From RYN-230 sp963837335 (GTDB lineage Bacteria > Actinomycetota > Actinomycetes > Streptosporangiales > Streptosporangiaceae): DNA of 64,000 nt. The notes below the pieces were generated by a model. It saw only the letters and a program-made list of their open reading frames with translations. It did no database searches and was not told the origin of the DNA. Numbering within the stretch: the first letter of the stretch is position 1; the number at the start of each line of letters is the position of its first letter. The stretch covers positions 1 to 64,000 of the forward strand of contig CAWINS010000021.1 in assembly GCA_963837335.1 (NCBI GenBank), in the 5' to 3' direction. Position numbers and translations under genes: made by a program. This document shows, piece after piece, positions 35,213 through 42,916 of the stretch.

Positions 35213-35905
35213 CTAGCTGTTAAGCGTGGGGCGGTTCAGGCTGGCCAGAGCCGTGTTCAGCACCTCGCGCGTGAGTACCGGGTCGCTGCTGTCGCCAGGG
35301 CCGAGAACGTGCAGCCACGTGTGCTCGTCCCCGTCCCCGTTGAAGCCGAACGTCGTGCCTTCCGGCAGAGCGTCGATGATCGCCCTCCGCAGCGGGCCAT
35401 CCATCTCCTGGCCTTCCGGCAGGAACACCGCGTCCTCAGGGGGGCCGCCTGCTGAGCCGTTCTTAGCCTCCATGACGGCGGCCTCAAGCGCGTCAAGATC
35501 AGCCAGGGCCGCAAGTGCACGCGCGGGGACTGTCTCTCGCCTGCGGATCATCGCCAGGAAGGCGTGCTCCACGCCGATATAGGAATCGCCCATTTCAAAG
35601 GCGACCTCCGCGCCCCACGTCAGCACGTATCCATCGCGCGCGGGCAGCCGCCGGGGATCAGCCGGGCGCGTGTAACCGGGACCGTTGAGGATGCCGAGCA
35701 CCGCCGCCTCGGCGCCGCCGAGGTCAACCAGGCCTGAGATCACGTTCACCGGCCACCCGCCGTCATGGAGCATCCCGAGGAACAGGTGCTCCGCGCCGCC
35801 GATCGGGCTCCCGAGTGCCCGTGCGATCTCGGCGGCCCGACCCTTGATCTCGTAATAATGCGGGGTAGGCGACAACGCCCCGTCAAATGCCTGCGTCATG
35901 GCCAC
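35213..35905 (-). CDS. Clp N-terminal-domain protein
   Basis: A 230-residue protein with two Clp N-repeat-like helices: IKGRAAEIARALGSPIGGAE then HLFLGMLHDGG, and VAFEMGDSYIGVEHAFLAMI. No AAA module follows, so it is a free-standing Clp-N protein, which may bind substrates or unfolded ends as an adaptor or DNA-repair-type helper. The C-terminal part has a beta-sheet-like region (FGFNGDGDEHTWLHVLGPG) and an acidic linker. Start is ATG 35905 or 35899. It converges on metG. Confidence 0.75.
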   Translation of the reverse strand: MAMTQAFDGALSPTPHYYEIKGRAAEIARALGSPIGGAEHLFLGMLHDGGWPVNVISGLVDLGGAEAAVLGILNGPGYTRPADPRRLPARDGYVLTWGAEVAFEMGDSYIGVEHAFLAMIRRRETVPARALAALADLDALEAAVMEAKNGSAGGPPEDAVFLPEGQEMDGPLRRAIIDALPEGTTFGFNGDGDEHTWLHVLGPGDSSDPVLTREVLNTALASLNRPTLNS

Positions 35906-36006
35906 ATGCTAGGCAACTCATTCAGCCTCGGCACCCGCCCTCGATGTGCCGCCGTGTCCCGGGCCAGCGAACATGTCGTTTTCCGTGTCGTCGGCCTGCG
36001 GCTGGC

Positions 36007-37119
36007 TCACGCCACGAGCAGGCGAAGGCCGAGTTCTGCCGCGTCGAGGTCGGCGAGTTCGCGGTTGCGCTCGGCCCACCGGCCTGAGACGAGGTCATCG
36101 CGCAGGCTGCGCACTGCCCGCTGCTCGGCCTCCGGCCCGACCCTGGTCCACACCGACACCGCGCGGCGAACGTGATCGTCCAGGTAGGCCTCGGGCCGAC
36201 GCCAGTAGGCCTCGAAGAAACCGTCGGCACAATCCCACGGAATGAGCACCGGCTCGGAGCGGGCCCCGATCGCGCCGGCCAGCTCGGCCAGCGACCAGTC
36301 CGCCACGAGGCCGGCGACCTCGGGCAGGTAGTCGCGGGTAAGCCAGAACCGGCGACGCCATCCGAATTCACTGGCGTCGAACGTGAACACCACCACGCGG
36401 CGGGCCACGCGCCGCATCTCGCGCAGACCCGCGATCGGGTCCTGCCAGTGATGGACGGTGCTGAAGGCCATCGCGGCGTCGAAGGACTGGTCCTCGAACG
36501 GGAGGCTCTCTGCGGCGGCGGCCACGCAGGGTGCCGCTCCCGCGGGACGCTGCGCCCGCATGACCGCTGACGGCTCCACCGCGGTGACCTCGCGGTCCGG
36601 TGGCTCGTAGGAGCCGATGCCGGCCCCGACGTTCAGCACCGTCCGCGAGTCACCCAGCGCGTTCCAGACCTGTGCGGCGATCCTCGGCTCCGTGCGCCGT
36701 GTCGCGGTGTAAGCGCCCCCGATGGCGTCATACAGCCGCGCGCCGAACATTCCCAGCTGTTGCTCTGGCGTCATCTCCATCCCCATCGCCCGTGCCTCCA
36801 GTTCCCTGTCGATGGCGGCCACCATGGCGTCGGCGCGGTCGCGCTGCTCCAGCATCAGGCCCCGCAGCCGGCGCAGGTGCGCGACCGCATCGGCCGACGG
36901 GTCGCCAACAAGGTCCGCGACCTCGCGCAGCCCGAAGCCCAGCCGCCGGTAGGCCAGCACCTCCCGCAACCGCTCCACGTCGCCCGCTGAGTAGGCCCGG
37001 TACCCGGCCACGGTCCGCGCTGACGGCTGCACGAGGCCGATCTCGTCGTAGTGGCGCAGTGTGCGGACTGTCACGCCAGCCAGCTCGGCTACGTGTCCAA
37101 CGGTCAGGTACTCCTCCAC
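36007..37119 (-). CDS. MerR-type regulator fused to a SAM methyltransferase
   Basis: A 370-residue fusion. Residues 1-75 form a MerR winged helix (VGHVAELAGVTVRTLRHYDE, IGLVQPSARTVAGYRAYSAG); 75-115 a coiled dimerisation helix (LEQRDRADAMVAAIDRELEA) with the MTPEQQLGMFG segment seen in TipA-like proteins; 140-330 a class I methyltransferase with VLNVGAGIGSYEP, VTAVEPSAVM, AAAESLPFEDQSFDAAMAFS and TVHHWQDPIAGLREMRRVAR. GTG start at 37119 fits a leaderless transcript. The MerR half probably recognises its own promoter, and the methyltransferase half could be the effector. Such fusions are uncommon; I infer self-regulated drug modification. Confidence 0.85.
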   Translation of the reverse strand: MEEYLTVGHVAELAGVTVRTLRHYDEIGLVQPSARTVAGYRAYSAGDVERLREVLAYRRLGFGLREVADLVGDPSADAVAHLRRLRGLMLEQRDRADAMVAAIDRELEARAMGMEMTPEQQLGMFGARLYDAIGGAYTATRRTEPRIAAQVWNALGDSRTVLNVGAGIGSYEPPDREVTAVEPSAVMRAQRPAGAAPCVAAAAESLPFEDQSFDAAMAFSTVHHWQDPIAGLREMRRVARRVVVFTFDASEFGWRRRFWLTRDYLPEVAGLVADWSLAELAGAIGARSEPVLIPWDCADGFFEAYWRRPEAYLDDHVRRAVSVWTRVGPEAEQRAVRSLRDDLVSGRWAERNRELADLDAAELGLRLLVA

Positions 37120-37126
37120 ACCACCG

Positions 37127-37157
37127 ACTATGCGGCATGACGCAACGTCAGGGTCAA
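37127..37157 (-). promoter_or_regulatory. MerR-type promoter with 19-bp spacer
   Basis: On the minus strand TTGACC (37157-37152) and CATAGT (37132-37127) are separated by 19 bases, the long spacer characteristic of promoters activated by MerR proteins. The spacer holds TGACG-TTG-CGTCA, a dyad at the operator position. The start codon of the fusion lies seven bases after the -10 box, so the mRNA should start at or near the GTG. Confidence 0.75.
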
Positions 37158-37209
37158 GCGCTCACGCTCGCCAGCAAGCCGGACTGATACTGGTGTTCCC
37201 GATGCGCGC

Positions 37210-37719
37210 TCAGCAGTCAAACACCGACCAGCAGATGCCGTTCCGCAGCCGCTGGTCGTCCAGCACTAGCTCGCGGATCGCCTCCGGGAGCTGGTCACGC
37301 TGCCACCGGCACTCGAGCCGTCCTGCGCCCTCGCCGTCCGGCGCGCCAGCACGTGCGGCCTTGATCGCATAGGCGGCCGCACCGAGTTCATGCGCGGCGA
37401 CGTGCGCGACGGCCCCGGCCTGGCCAGCAGCGTACGCGGCATGCCGGGCCGCCCCGCGCAGGTCCCGGGCCGCGGCCATGGCATGGCCGGCCGCCGTGCG
37501 CGCCTGGGTCATCTTGACCTCGCCACGCACCCAGGCGCGGGCTTGCTCGATCGCCCGGCGCGGTCGCAGGTCCTCAGGCTGAGCCGACTCGAAGAAATCC
37601 AGGACGTGCTCCGCGCACGATGCCGCCCACAGAGCCAGGAGCTGATGATCCGAATCGGTGAGGGTCCCGCCGCGGCGGATCGTCACGAAGCGAGGGTCAC
37701 GGACCTTGGGGAGGATCAT
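37210..37719 (-). CDS. Imm5-like putative immunity protein
   Basis: A 169-residue helical protein: MILPKVRDPRFVTIRRGGTL, HQLLALWAASCAEHVLDFFE, AIEQARAWVRGEVKMTQART, AAGHAMAAARDLRGAARHAA, VAHVAAHELGAAAYAIKAAR and WQRDQLPEAIRELVLDDQRL. It matches the Imm5-like group described as putative immunity proteins in actinomycetes. No toxin gene is next to it, so partner and role are unproved. ATG 37719 is chosen because GAAGGAG lies eight bases upstream. A 5' fragment of a second copy is at 33003-33100. Confidence 0.8.
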   Translation of the reverse strand: MILPKVRDPRFVTIRRGGTLTDSDHQLLALWAASCAEHVLDFFESAQPEDLRPRRAIEQARAWVRGEVKMTQARTAAGHAMAAARDLRGAARHAAYAAGQAGAVAHVAAHELGAAAYAIKAARAGAPDGEGAGRLECRWQRDQLPEAIRELVLDDQRLRNGICWSVFDC

Positions 37720-37930
37720 GGCTGGCACTCCTTCTCGCATCCGCCCAACACTCTAAGGCGGCGCATGCGCGACCAGGCACGCCCCCAGGGAAGGCCCGGC
37801 CAGCCCCGGTGGCCGGTCCGCAAGCTCGCCGGCGCCGGGCCCGGCTGGCGAGAAACCCCGGCGGTGAGCTGAACCGCGTCGTCACCGGTTGCTACTTACT
37901 CTCCAAGGGAAGCCTCCGGGGAGGTCACAC

Positions 37931-38533
37931 ATGGACGGTCCGCACGGGGATACCGGCGCACCGATCTTCACCGCCAGTCGCGACGGTGACTGCGACGACA
38001 TTCAGTTGCTGCGCAGGATCGGCCAGGACGACGAGGACGCGATGGCCGCGTTCTACCGCGAGCACGGCCGGATCGTACTCGCCCAGGTTCTGCTGGTGGT
38101 CGGCGAGCGCGTCCTCGCCGAGGAGATCTTGCAGGACACGATGCTCGCTGTCTGGCGCGGGGCTGGCTCCTTCCGCGGCGAGTCGTCGGTGCGGTCCTGG
38201 GTGATCGCCATCGCCCGGCGGCAGACCCGGGACCGGCTGCGAGGCCGCCGGCTGCGGGTAGTGGATGACACCTACCTGGCCAATCAGCCGAGTTCTGGTC
38301 CAGGGCCGGAAGTCATGGCCCTGGACCGCGCGGAACTGGCCGAGGTGAAGGGTGCGATCCGGGAACTCGCCGCGTCCCACCGGGAGGTACTGGGCCTGGC
38401 CTTCGGCACCGGGCTCAGCCTTCCTGAGGTCGCCGGCGTGCTGGAGATCCCGCTCGGGACCGTGAAGAGCCGCCTCAGCGCGGCGCGCACCGCACTCAGC
38501 CGGATACTCGACGAGAAAGGCCAGGACCGATGA
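37931..38533 (+). CDS. ECF sigma factor
   Basis: A 200-residue ECF sigma factor: region 2 (LLRRIGQDDEDAMAAFYREH, GERVLAEEILQDTMLAVWRG, SFRGESSVRSWVIAIARRQT) and region 4 (VKGAIRELAASHREVLGLAF, LSLPEVAGVLEIPLGTVKSR, LSAARTALSRIL). The ATG at 37931 follows GGAGG by seven bases. It overlaps its anti-sigma gene by four bases (ATGA), the usual translational coupling of a sigma/anti-sigma pair. Binding-target promoters were not identified. Confidence 0.9.
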   Translation: MDGPHGDTGAPIFTASRDGDCDDIQLLRRIGQDDEDAMAAFYREHGRIVLAQVLLVVGERVLAEEILQDTMLAVWRGAGSFRGESSVRSWVIAIARRQTRDRLRGRRLRVVDDTYLANQPSSGPGPEVMALDRAELAEVKGAIRELAASHREVLGLAFGTGLSLPEVAGVLEIPLGTVKSRLSAARTALSRILDEKGQDR

Positions 38534-39492
38534 ACGGAAGCCCTGCTGACACCCGCTCCCCCCATCTGGACCTGGGGGACCTGATCGCCGAGGTCAACGG
38601 CCAGGCCATAGATGACCGGGCCCGGGAGCACCTCACGCGCTGCGAGCACTGCCGGGCCGAGGTGAACCGCTGGGATCTGGTGGCCGGCGGGGTTCGCGGC
38701 CTGGCGGCGGCTGCGCCGGAGGCGGCCCAGCCCGCCCGGCCGCGGCACACCCGGCCGCGGGTACTGGCGGGCCCCTGGCGGCGCGCGATGCTGGTCGCCG
38801 GCAGCGCGGCAGCCGCGCTCGTCCTGCTCCTGGGGGTCGGTGAGGTGACCGGATACGTGCACGTGCACCTATCCGGTCCCGGCACCGGGACGGCCCTCAC
38901 CGCGGTCACCGGGTGCTCCCTGCTCGAGCAGGCCGACGGGACGCTCGAGCAGGTGAACGGCACCAGCCTGGTCGTTAAGACGGCCAGCGGCCAGCCGGTG
39001 ACCGTGACCACGACGCCGTCCACGTTGGTGAGCATGTCCGGACCGCTGCTGAGCGACATCACCGACGGGGCGTCAGTCATGGTGCGCGGCCCCAGCTCCG
39101 GCGGGACGATCGCAGCCGCCATCGTCACCGCCGGACCGCCATCCAGGGTGGTGAGCCCACCGGGCTTCGTCTCTGTCCGGGGGACGGTATCGGGCGCGGG
39201 CACCGCTGGCTTCACCCTCGTCACGTCCGGCGGAACCCGGATTCCGGTGACCACCTCCGGCGACACGCTCGTCATAGTCCCCCACGCCCGCCTGGGCCAG
39301 CTGCAGGACGGCACCACCATCTTCGCCCTGGGCCAGGCCGGACGAGGCGGGACGCTGACGGCAAGAGCGGTGGCAGCGGTCTCCCAACTCCCCTCAGGGC
39401 CGCACATCGGCGTGTCGGTAAAGGACTGCTCGCCCCGCTCGATCGACGAGGCGCTCAACGCGATCAGCGCGGCCCCCGCCTCCGCCGGCTGA
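38530..39492 (+). CDS. Zinc-binding membrane anti-sigma factor with extracytoplasmic beta domains
   Basis: A 320-residue protein. A cytoplasmic ZAS-type motif HLTRCEHCRAEV (HxxxCxxC) lies around residues 35-46 and binds the sigma factor. One membrane helix (AMLVAGSAAAALVLLLGVGE, about 85-105) follows. The exported part has two repeating beta domains (GTSLVVKTASGQPVTVTTTP, VSPPGFVSVRGTVSGAGTAG and FTLVTSGGTRIPVTTSGDTL) of the DUF5666-like kind and a Cys-rich ending. It would hold the sigma factor until an envelope signal releases it. A 19-20-base-pair hairpin lies after it (39502-39549). Confidence 0.85.
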   Translation: MNGSPADTRSPHLDLGDLIAEVNGQAIDDRAREHLTRCEHCRAEVNRWDLVAGGVRGLAAAAPEAAQPARPRHTRPRVLAGPWRRAMLVAGSAAAALVLLLGVGEVTGYVHVHLSGPGTGTALTAVTGCSLLEQADGTLEQVNGTSLVVKTASGQPVTVTTTPSTLVSMSGPLLSDITDGASVMVRGPSSGGTIAAAIVTAGPPSRVVSPPGFVSVRGTVSGAGTAGFTLVTSGGTRIPVTTSGDTLVIVPHARLGQLQDGTTIFALGQAGRGGTLTARAVAAVSQLPSGPHIGVSVKDCSPRSIDEALNAISAAPASAG

Positions 39493-39501
39493 TCCGCCAG
39501 A

Positions 39502-39549
39502 CCCCAAACTGGCTGGCACCGCTACGCACGCGGTGCCAGCCAGTTGGGG
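39502..39549. terminator. Bidirectional 20-bp hairpin between convergent genes
   Basis: CCCCAAACTGGCTGGCACCG at 39502-39521 pairs with CGGTGCCAGCCAGTTGGGG at 39531-39549, one base shorter on the right. Loop nine bases. It lies between the stops of anti-sigma (+) and SDR (-), so it can end both transcripts. There is no T run. Confidence 0.7.
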
Positions 39550-39583
39550 ACGTCATGAGGGCTGTCACGGCGACATCCACAGC

Positions 39584-40384
39584 TCAGGCCCGTGCGCCGC
39601 CGTCGACCCGCAGGACCGTGCCGGTCACGAACGACGACCGGTCACTGAGCAGCCAGGCGGCGGCCTGCGCGATCTCGCCGGGGTCGGCCGTGCGGCGCAG
39701 CGGGGTCCGCGCCCTCAGCCGCTCGGCGAGACCAGGCGAATCGGCCTCCCAGGTACGGATCATCTCGGTCAGCGTGCCGCCCGGGGCGATGGCGTTGACC
39801 CGGATGCCTTCCGGCCCGTAGGTGATGGCCGCCGACTCGGTGAGGCTGTTGACCGCCCGCTTCATCGCACCGTAGGCAGGCAGCTCCGGGTTGCCCATCA
39901 GGCTGCCGACGCTGGAGTTGTTGACGATGGCCCCCGTCCCGGCGGTAGCCCGGATGGCGGCGATCTCGGCGACCATGGCCAGCCACGGGCCCTTGAGGTT
40001 CACGGCGTAGACGTAGTCGAAGTCGGCCTCCCGCACCTGGTCCATCGGGCCGGGTGGCACGAACGCCGCGCCATTGTTGAAGGCGGCGTCGAGCCGGCCG
40101 TACACGTCCACGGCGCGGCCGACGGCGGCGCGCACGCTGGCCGCGTCGGCGAGATCGCACACTACGTAGTCCGCGATGCCGCCCGCGGCCCGGACCTCCT
40201 CAGTCACCGTCTTCAGCTGGGCCTCCGTCCGGGCCGCGAGCAGCACCCGCGCACCTTCCCGGGCGAAAAGCCGGGCCGCGGCGGCGCCGATACCGCGGCC
40301 GGCACCAGTGATGAAGGCGACCTTGCCCGCCAGCAGGCCGGGAGGGCCCGTGGTGGATGTGCCGTTGGTGGGTGTGTTGTCCAT
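39584..40384 (-). CDS. Short-chain dehydrogenase/reductase (SDR)
   Basis: A 266-residue SDR: FITGAGRGIGAAAARLFARE dinucleotide site, VVCDLADAASVRAAVGRAVD, AFNNGAAFVPPGP in the NAG position (NNGA), IVNNSSVGSLMG for the catalytic Ser, YGAMKRAVNSLTESAAITYG with the Tyr and Lys, and TGTVLRVDGGARA at the end. The ATG at 40384 is just inside the 41-bp palindrome region, which lies between it and the divergent XRE gene. Substrate unknown. Confidence 0.9.
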   Translation of the reverse strand: MDNTPTNGTSTTGPPGLLAGKVAFITGAGRGIGAAAARLFAREGARVLLAARTEAQLKTVTEEVRAAGGIADYVVCDLADAASVRAAVGRAVDVYGRLDAAFNNGAAFVPPGPMDQVREADFDYVYAVNLKGPWLAMVAEIAAIRATAGTGAIVNNSSVGSLMGNPELPAYGAMKRAVNSLTESAAITYGPEGIRVNAIAPGGTLTEMIRTWEADSPGLAERLRARTPLRRTADPGEIAQAAAWLLSDRSSFVTGTVLRVDGGARA

Positions 40385-40407
40385 GGCAGCGAGCGTGCGC
40401 CAGTCCC

Positions 40408-40448
40408 CCGCGCCGATCCAGGCACCGGCGGTACCTGGATCGGCGCGG
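40408..40448. promoter_or_regulatory. 41-bp near-perfect palindrome between SDR and XRE genes
   Basis: Arms CCGCGCCGATCCAGG (40408-40422) and CCTGGATCGGCGCGG (40434-40448) are perfectly complementary, and the centre adds ACCG-G-CGGT, leaving one mismatched pair. It sits between divergent starts (40384 and 40472), the position of an operator for the XRE protein. Confidence 0.7.
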
Positions 40449-40471
40449 CGGCACCCGGGCACACTGGGGGC

Positions 40472-41323
40472 GTGGACAGACGAGAACTGGCGGGCTTCCT
40501 GCGCAGCAGGCGCGAGCGGATCACCCCGGCCGACGTGGGACTGCCCGCCGGTCCGCGCCGTCGCACCCCCGGGCTGCGCCGCGAGGAGGCGGCGCAGCTC
40601 GCGTTCATCTCGACCGAGTACTACACCCGGCTGGAGCAGGCCCGCGGCCCGCACCCGTCGCGCGAGGTGCTGGCCGGGCTGGCCCGCGCCCTGCGGCTGT
40701 CGGACGCCGAGCGCGGCCACCTCCACCACCTGGCCGGCGTACCGCCAGGCCCTCCGCCCGGACCACCGCGCGAGGTGCGGCAGAGCATCCTCGACCTGCT
40801 GCACCGGCTGCCACAGGCCGCCGCGATCGTGACGTCCGCGACGCACGAGGTGATCGCCTGGAATGACCTGGCGGCCGCCCTCATGGAGGACTTCTCCGCC
40901 GTGCCGCGGCGCGACCGCAACCTCGTGCGCCGTGTCTTCCTCGGGCCGCACCCGGACGGGCGGCGGCTGTACGGGGTGTCAGACGCGGACGAGTTCGCCC
41001 GCAGGTCGGCCCAGGACCTGCGCGCCACCGCCGCCCGTTACCCCGGCGATCCCGAGGTGACCGGGCTGGTCCGTGATCTTCTCGCCGGAAGCGAGGAATT
41101 CACCCGGCTGTGGGCCTCCCACGACGTGAGCGCCGAGCGCAGCCTGTGCAAGACCTTCCAGCACCCGCTGGTCGGCCCGGTCACCGTCAACTGTGACGTC
41201 CTCGACATCACCGACCGGGACCAGCGGGTCGTGATCTACACCGCCACCCCCGGCTCACCGTCGGAGGAGGCGCTGCGGCTGCTATCGGTCGTCGGCACGC
41301 AGCGCATGGACGTACAGGGGTAG
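40472..41323 (+). CDS. XRE-family regulator with MmyB-like C-terminal domain
   Basis: A 283-residue regulator. The helix-turn-helix domain spans about 1-75 (VDRRELAGFLRSRRERITPA, GLRREEAAQLAFISTEYYTR, LEQARGPHPSREVLAGLARA), then an MmyB-like ligand-binding domain (PQAAAIVTSATHEVIAWNDL, RNLVRRVFLGPHPDGRRLYG, HPLVGPVTVNCDVLDITDRD). Its GTG start at 40472 makes it divergent from the SDR, so it probably represses both, with the SDR product or substrate as effector. The MmyB domain is widespread in actinomycetes and its ligands are mostly unknown. Confidence 0.85.
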   Translation: MDRRELAGFLRSRRERITPADVGLPAGPRRRTPGLRREEAAQLAFISTEYYTRLEQARGPHPSREVLAGLARALRLSDAERGHLHHLAGVPPGPPPGPPREVRQSILDLLHRLPQAAAIVTSATHEVIAWNDLAAALMEDFSAVPRRDRNLVRRVFLGPHPDGRRLYGVSDADEFARRSAQDLRATAARYPGDPEVTGLVRDLLAGSEEFTRLWASHDVSAERSLCKTFQHPLVGPVTVNCDVLDITDRDQRVVIYTATPGSPSEEALRLLSVVGTQRMDVQG

Positions 41324-41328
41324 CCTCG

Positions 41329-41874
41329 GTGGGCGTGGCTGACGTGGACGAGCATGGCCGGCCGGAACCTCCGCTCACGGCGGACGAGGCCGGCACCCTC
41401 CTGGGGTTCCTGGACTATCAGCGCGCCACCTTCGCCTGGAAATGCGCGGGCCTGGACGCGGCGGGCCTGGCAGCGACGGTTGGCGTCTCGACGATGACCC
41501 TGGGCGGGATGCTCAAGCACCTGGCCCTGGTCGAGGACTCATGGTTCTCCGAATGGCTGTTCGGCCGGGACCCATCACCCCCGTGGAACACGGTGGACTG
41601 GGACGCCGACCGCGACTGGGAGTGGCACACGGCGGCCGCGGACTCACCAGAGCAGCTCCGCGGGCTCTGGCAGGACAATGTGGCCCGGGCCCGTGGCTGC
41701 GTGGCCGAGGCGCTGGCCCACGGCGGCCTGGACCAGCTGGCCCCGCGCACCTGGCCGGACGGCCGGTCGCCGAGCCTGCGCTGGATCATCTGCCACATGA
41801 TCGAGGAGTACGCGCGGCACAACGGCCACGCCGACCTCATCCGGGAGTCGGTGGACGGGGTCACCGGCGAGTAG
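41329..41874 (+). CDS. DinB-like (DUF664) protein
   Basis: A 181-residue four-helix-bundle protein of the DinB/DUF664 family: DEAGTLLGFLDYQRATFAWK, LGGMLKHLALVEDSWFSEWL with the first metal-site His, EWHTAAADSPEQLRGLWQDN and RWIICHMIEEYARHNGHADL holding the HxxxH ligands. Bacillithiol/mycothiol-dependent transferases belong to this fold, so a thiol-transferase role is possible; not established. It follows the XRE gene by five bases. Confidence 0.85.
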   Translation: MGVADVDEHGRPEPPLTADEAGTLLGFLDYQRATFAWKCAGLDAAGLAATVGVSTMTLGGMLKHLALVEDSWFSEWLFGRDPSPPWNTVDWDADRDWEWHTAAADSPEQLRGLWQDNVARARGCVAEALAHGGLDQLAPRTWPDGRSPSLRWIICHMIEEYARHNGHADLIRESVDGVTGE

Positions 41875-41909
41875 CCAGTGGCCGGCGCCCCTCGTTAGCG
41901 GAAAGTAAT

Positions 41910-41965
41910 CAGCCGCACTGGGTCAGCCGCACTGGGTCAGCCGCACTGGGTCAGCCGCACTGGGG
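41910..41965. repeat. Four tandem 14-bp repeats over a stop codon
   Basis: CAGCCGCACTGGGT three times exactly and once with a final G, from 41910 to 41965. The last units contain the stop and last codons of the convergent histidine phosphatase gene, so the repeats multiply its 3' end. A slipped-strand expansion is the simplest cause; no family was recognised. Confidence 0.9.
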
Positions 41966-42595
41966 CCGCAGCCGGGCCGGGAACCCGGTCCAGCGCAGCT
42001 GGTCCGGGAGGTGGGCGGCGTCGTTGAAGGTGACCAGCGACGGCGGCAGGCCGGGCTGGTACAAGATCACTGTTAGCGCGCAGTTCTGCTGGTTCAGGCC
42101 GATCCAGCGCCAGTCCGGCGCGTCCAGCGCGTGCCTGATGAACCAGCCGATCAGGAAGTTGTGCGTGACGATCAGCTCGTGAGCGTCAGTGGCCGGGCTC
42201 TCCCCCGGCGTGTTCTCCCCGGCCGGGCTCTCCCCCGGCGGGCCCGCGAACCGCTCGATCGCCGCCCTGGCCAGCGCGGCACCTTCGTTACGCTCCGTAG
42301 TCGTATAGCTGCTGACCAGCCGGGCGTGGGAAGGTGGCAGCCCGCCGGGGTCCAGGTCGGCGGGGATGTAGTCGCCGACGACGGCGGACTCGGCCACCGG
42401 CACACCGGGCAGCCAGCCCGCGATCAGCCGGGCCGTCTGCGCGGCGCGCGGCAGGGGGCTGTGGTGGATCCGGGTCACCGGCAGGTTCTTCAGCCGCTCG
42501 CCGGTGCGCCGCGCCTGCTCCTCGCCCACGTCGCTGAGGCTGCCGCCCTCCGCGGCCGCACCGTGCCGGACTAAGTACAGGAACCGGCTGGCCAT
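41951..42595 (-). CDS. Histidine phosphatase family protein
   Basis: A 214-residue phosphoglycerate-mutase-fold phosphatase: catalytic RHG in LYLVRHGAAAEGGSLSDVGE near residue 10, the RIHHSPLPRAAQTARLIAGW core, and VTHNFLIGWFIRHAL with the second catalytic His. It may remove phosphate from a sugar or nucleotide; substrate unknown. A repetitive stretch, GESPAGENTPGESPA, interrupts the mid-domain and may be a loop insertion. Confidence 0.85.
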   Translation of the reverse strand: MASRFLYLVRHGAAAEGGSLSDVGEEQARRTGERLKNLPVTRIHHSPLPRAAQTARLIAGWLPGVPVAESAVVGDYIPADLDPGGLPPSHARLVSSYTTTERNEGAALARAAIERFAGPPGESPAGENTPGESPATDAHELIVTHNFLIGWFIRHALDAPDWRWIGLNQQNCALTVILYQPGLPPSLVTFNDAAHLPDQLRWTGFPARLRPQCG

Positions 42596-42916
42596 GGCAT
42601 CCCCTTTGCGTGGCGGATTCTCTGCGCTGGTGGTTTTCGCGCTGGTGCGCGGGGCGGAACGTGGTGACGGAGGCAGGACGGGAAATCCCGTTGACGGCTG
42701 GGCAGGCCGAGCCTAGTGTCTCCGGCGGGCCGCGGCACGCGGCCGGGACAGGCACGGCGGGAATCGGGGGGAGGCGCCGAGATGACTAGTCTGCTGAAGG
42801 CGTACCCGGGCCACCTCGCCCCGGCCGGCTGACCGTCCGCCCAGAACCGGCCAGCCCCCGCGGCCAGCCCCGCCTGCCAGGCCCGGGTCCGCCTCCTGGA
42901 ACCAACCGGAGGCCGT
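42596..42916 (+). other. Leader region before the GNAT/MFS operon
   Basis: About 320 bases upstream of the GNAT start. TTGACG at 42691-42696 and TAGTGT at 42714-42719 are 17 bases apart and make a reasonable sigma-70-type promoter. About 60 bases later GGGGGAGG precedes ATG 42782 by seven bases, starting a 16-codon frame (next entry). The remainder holds nothing recognised. Confidence 0.5.
42782..42832 (+). CDS. Candidate 16-residue leader or micro-ORF
   Basis: MTSLLKAYPGHLAPAG with stop, behind the best-looking ribosome site in the region (GGGGGAGG, seven-base spacing). It lies between a promoter-like pair and the GNAT start 85 bases downstream, where regulatory leader peptides are placed. 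No run of one amino acid was seen. Confidence 0.35.
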   Translation: MTSLLKAYPGHLAPAG

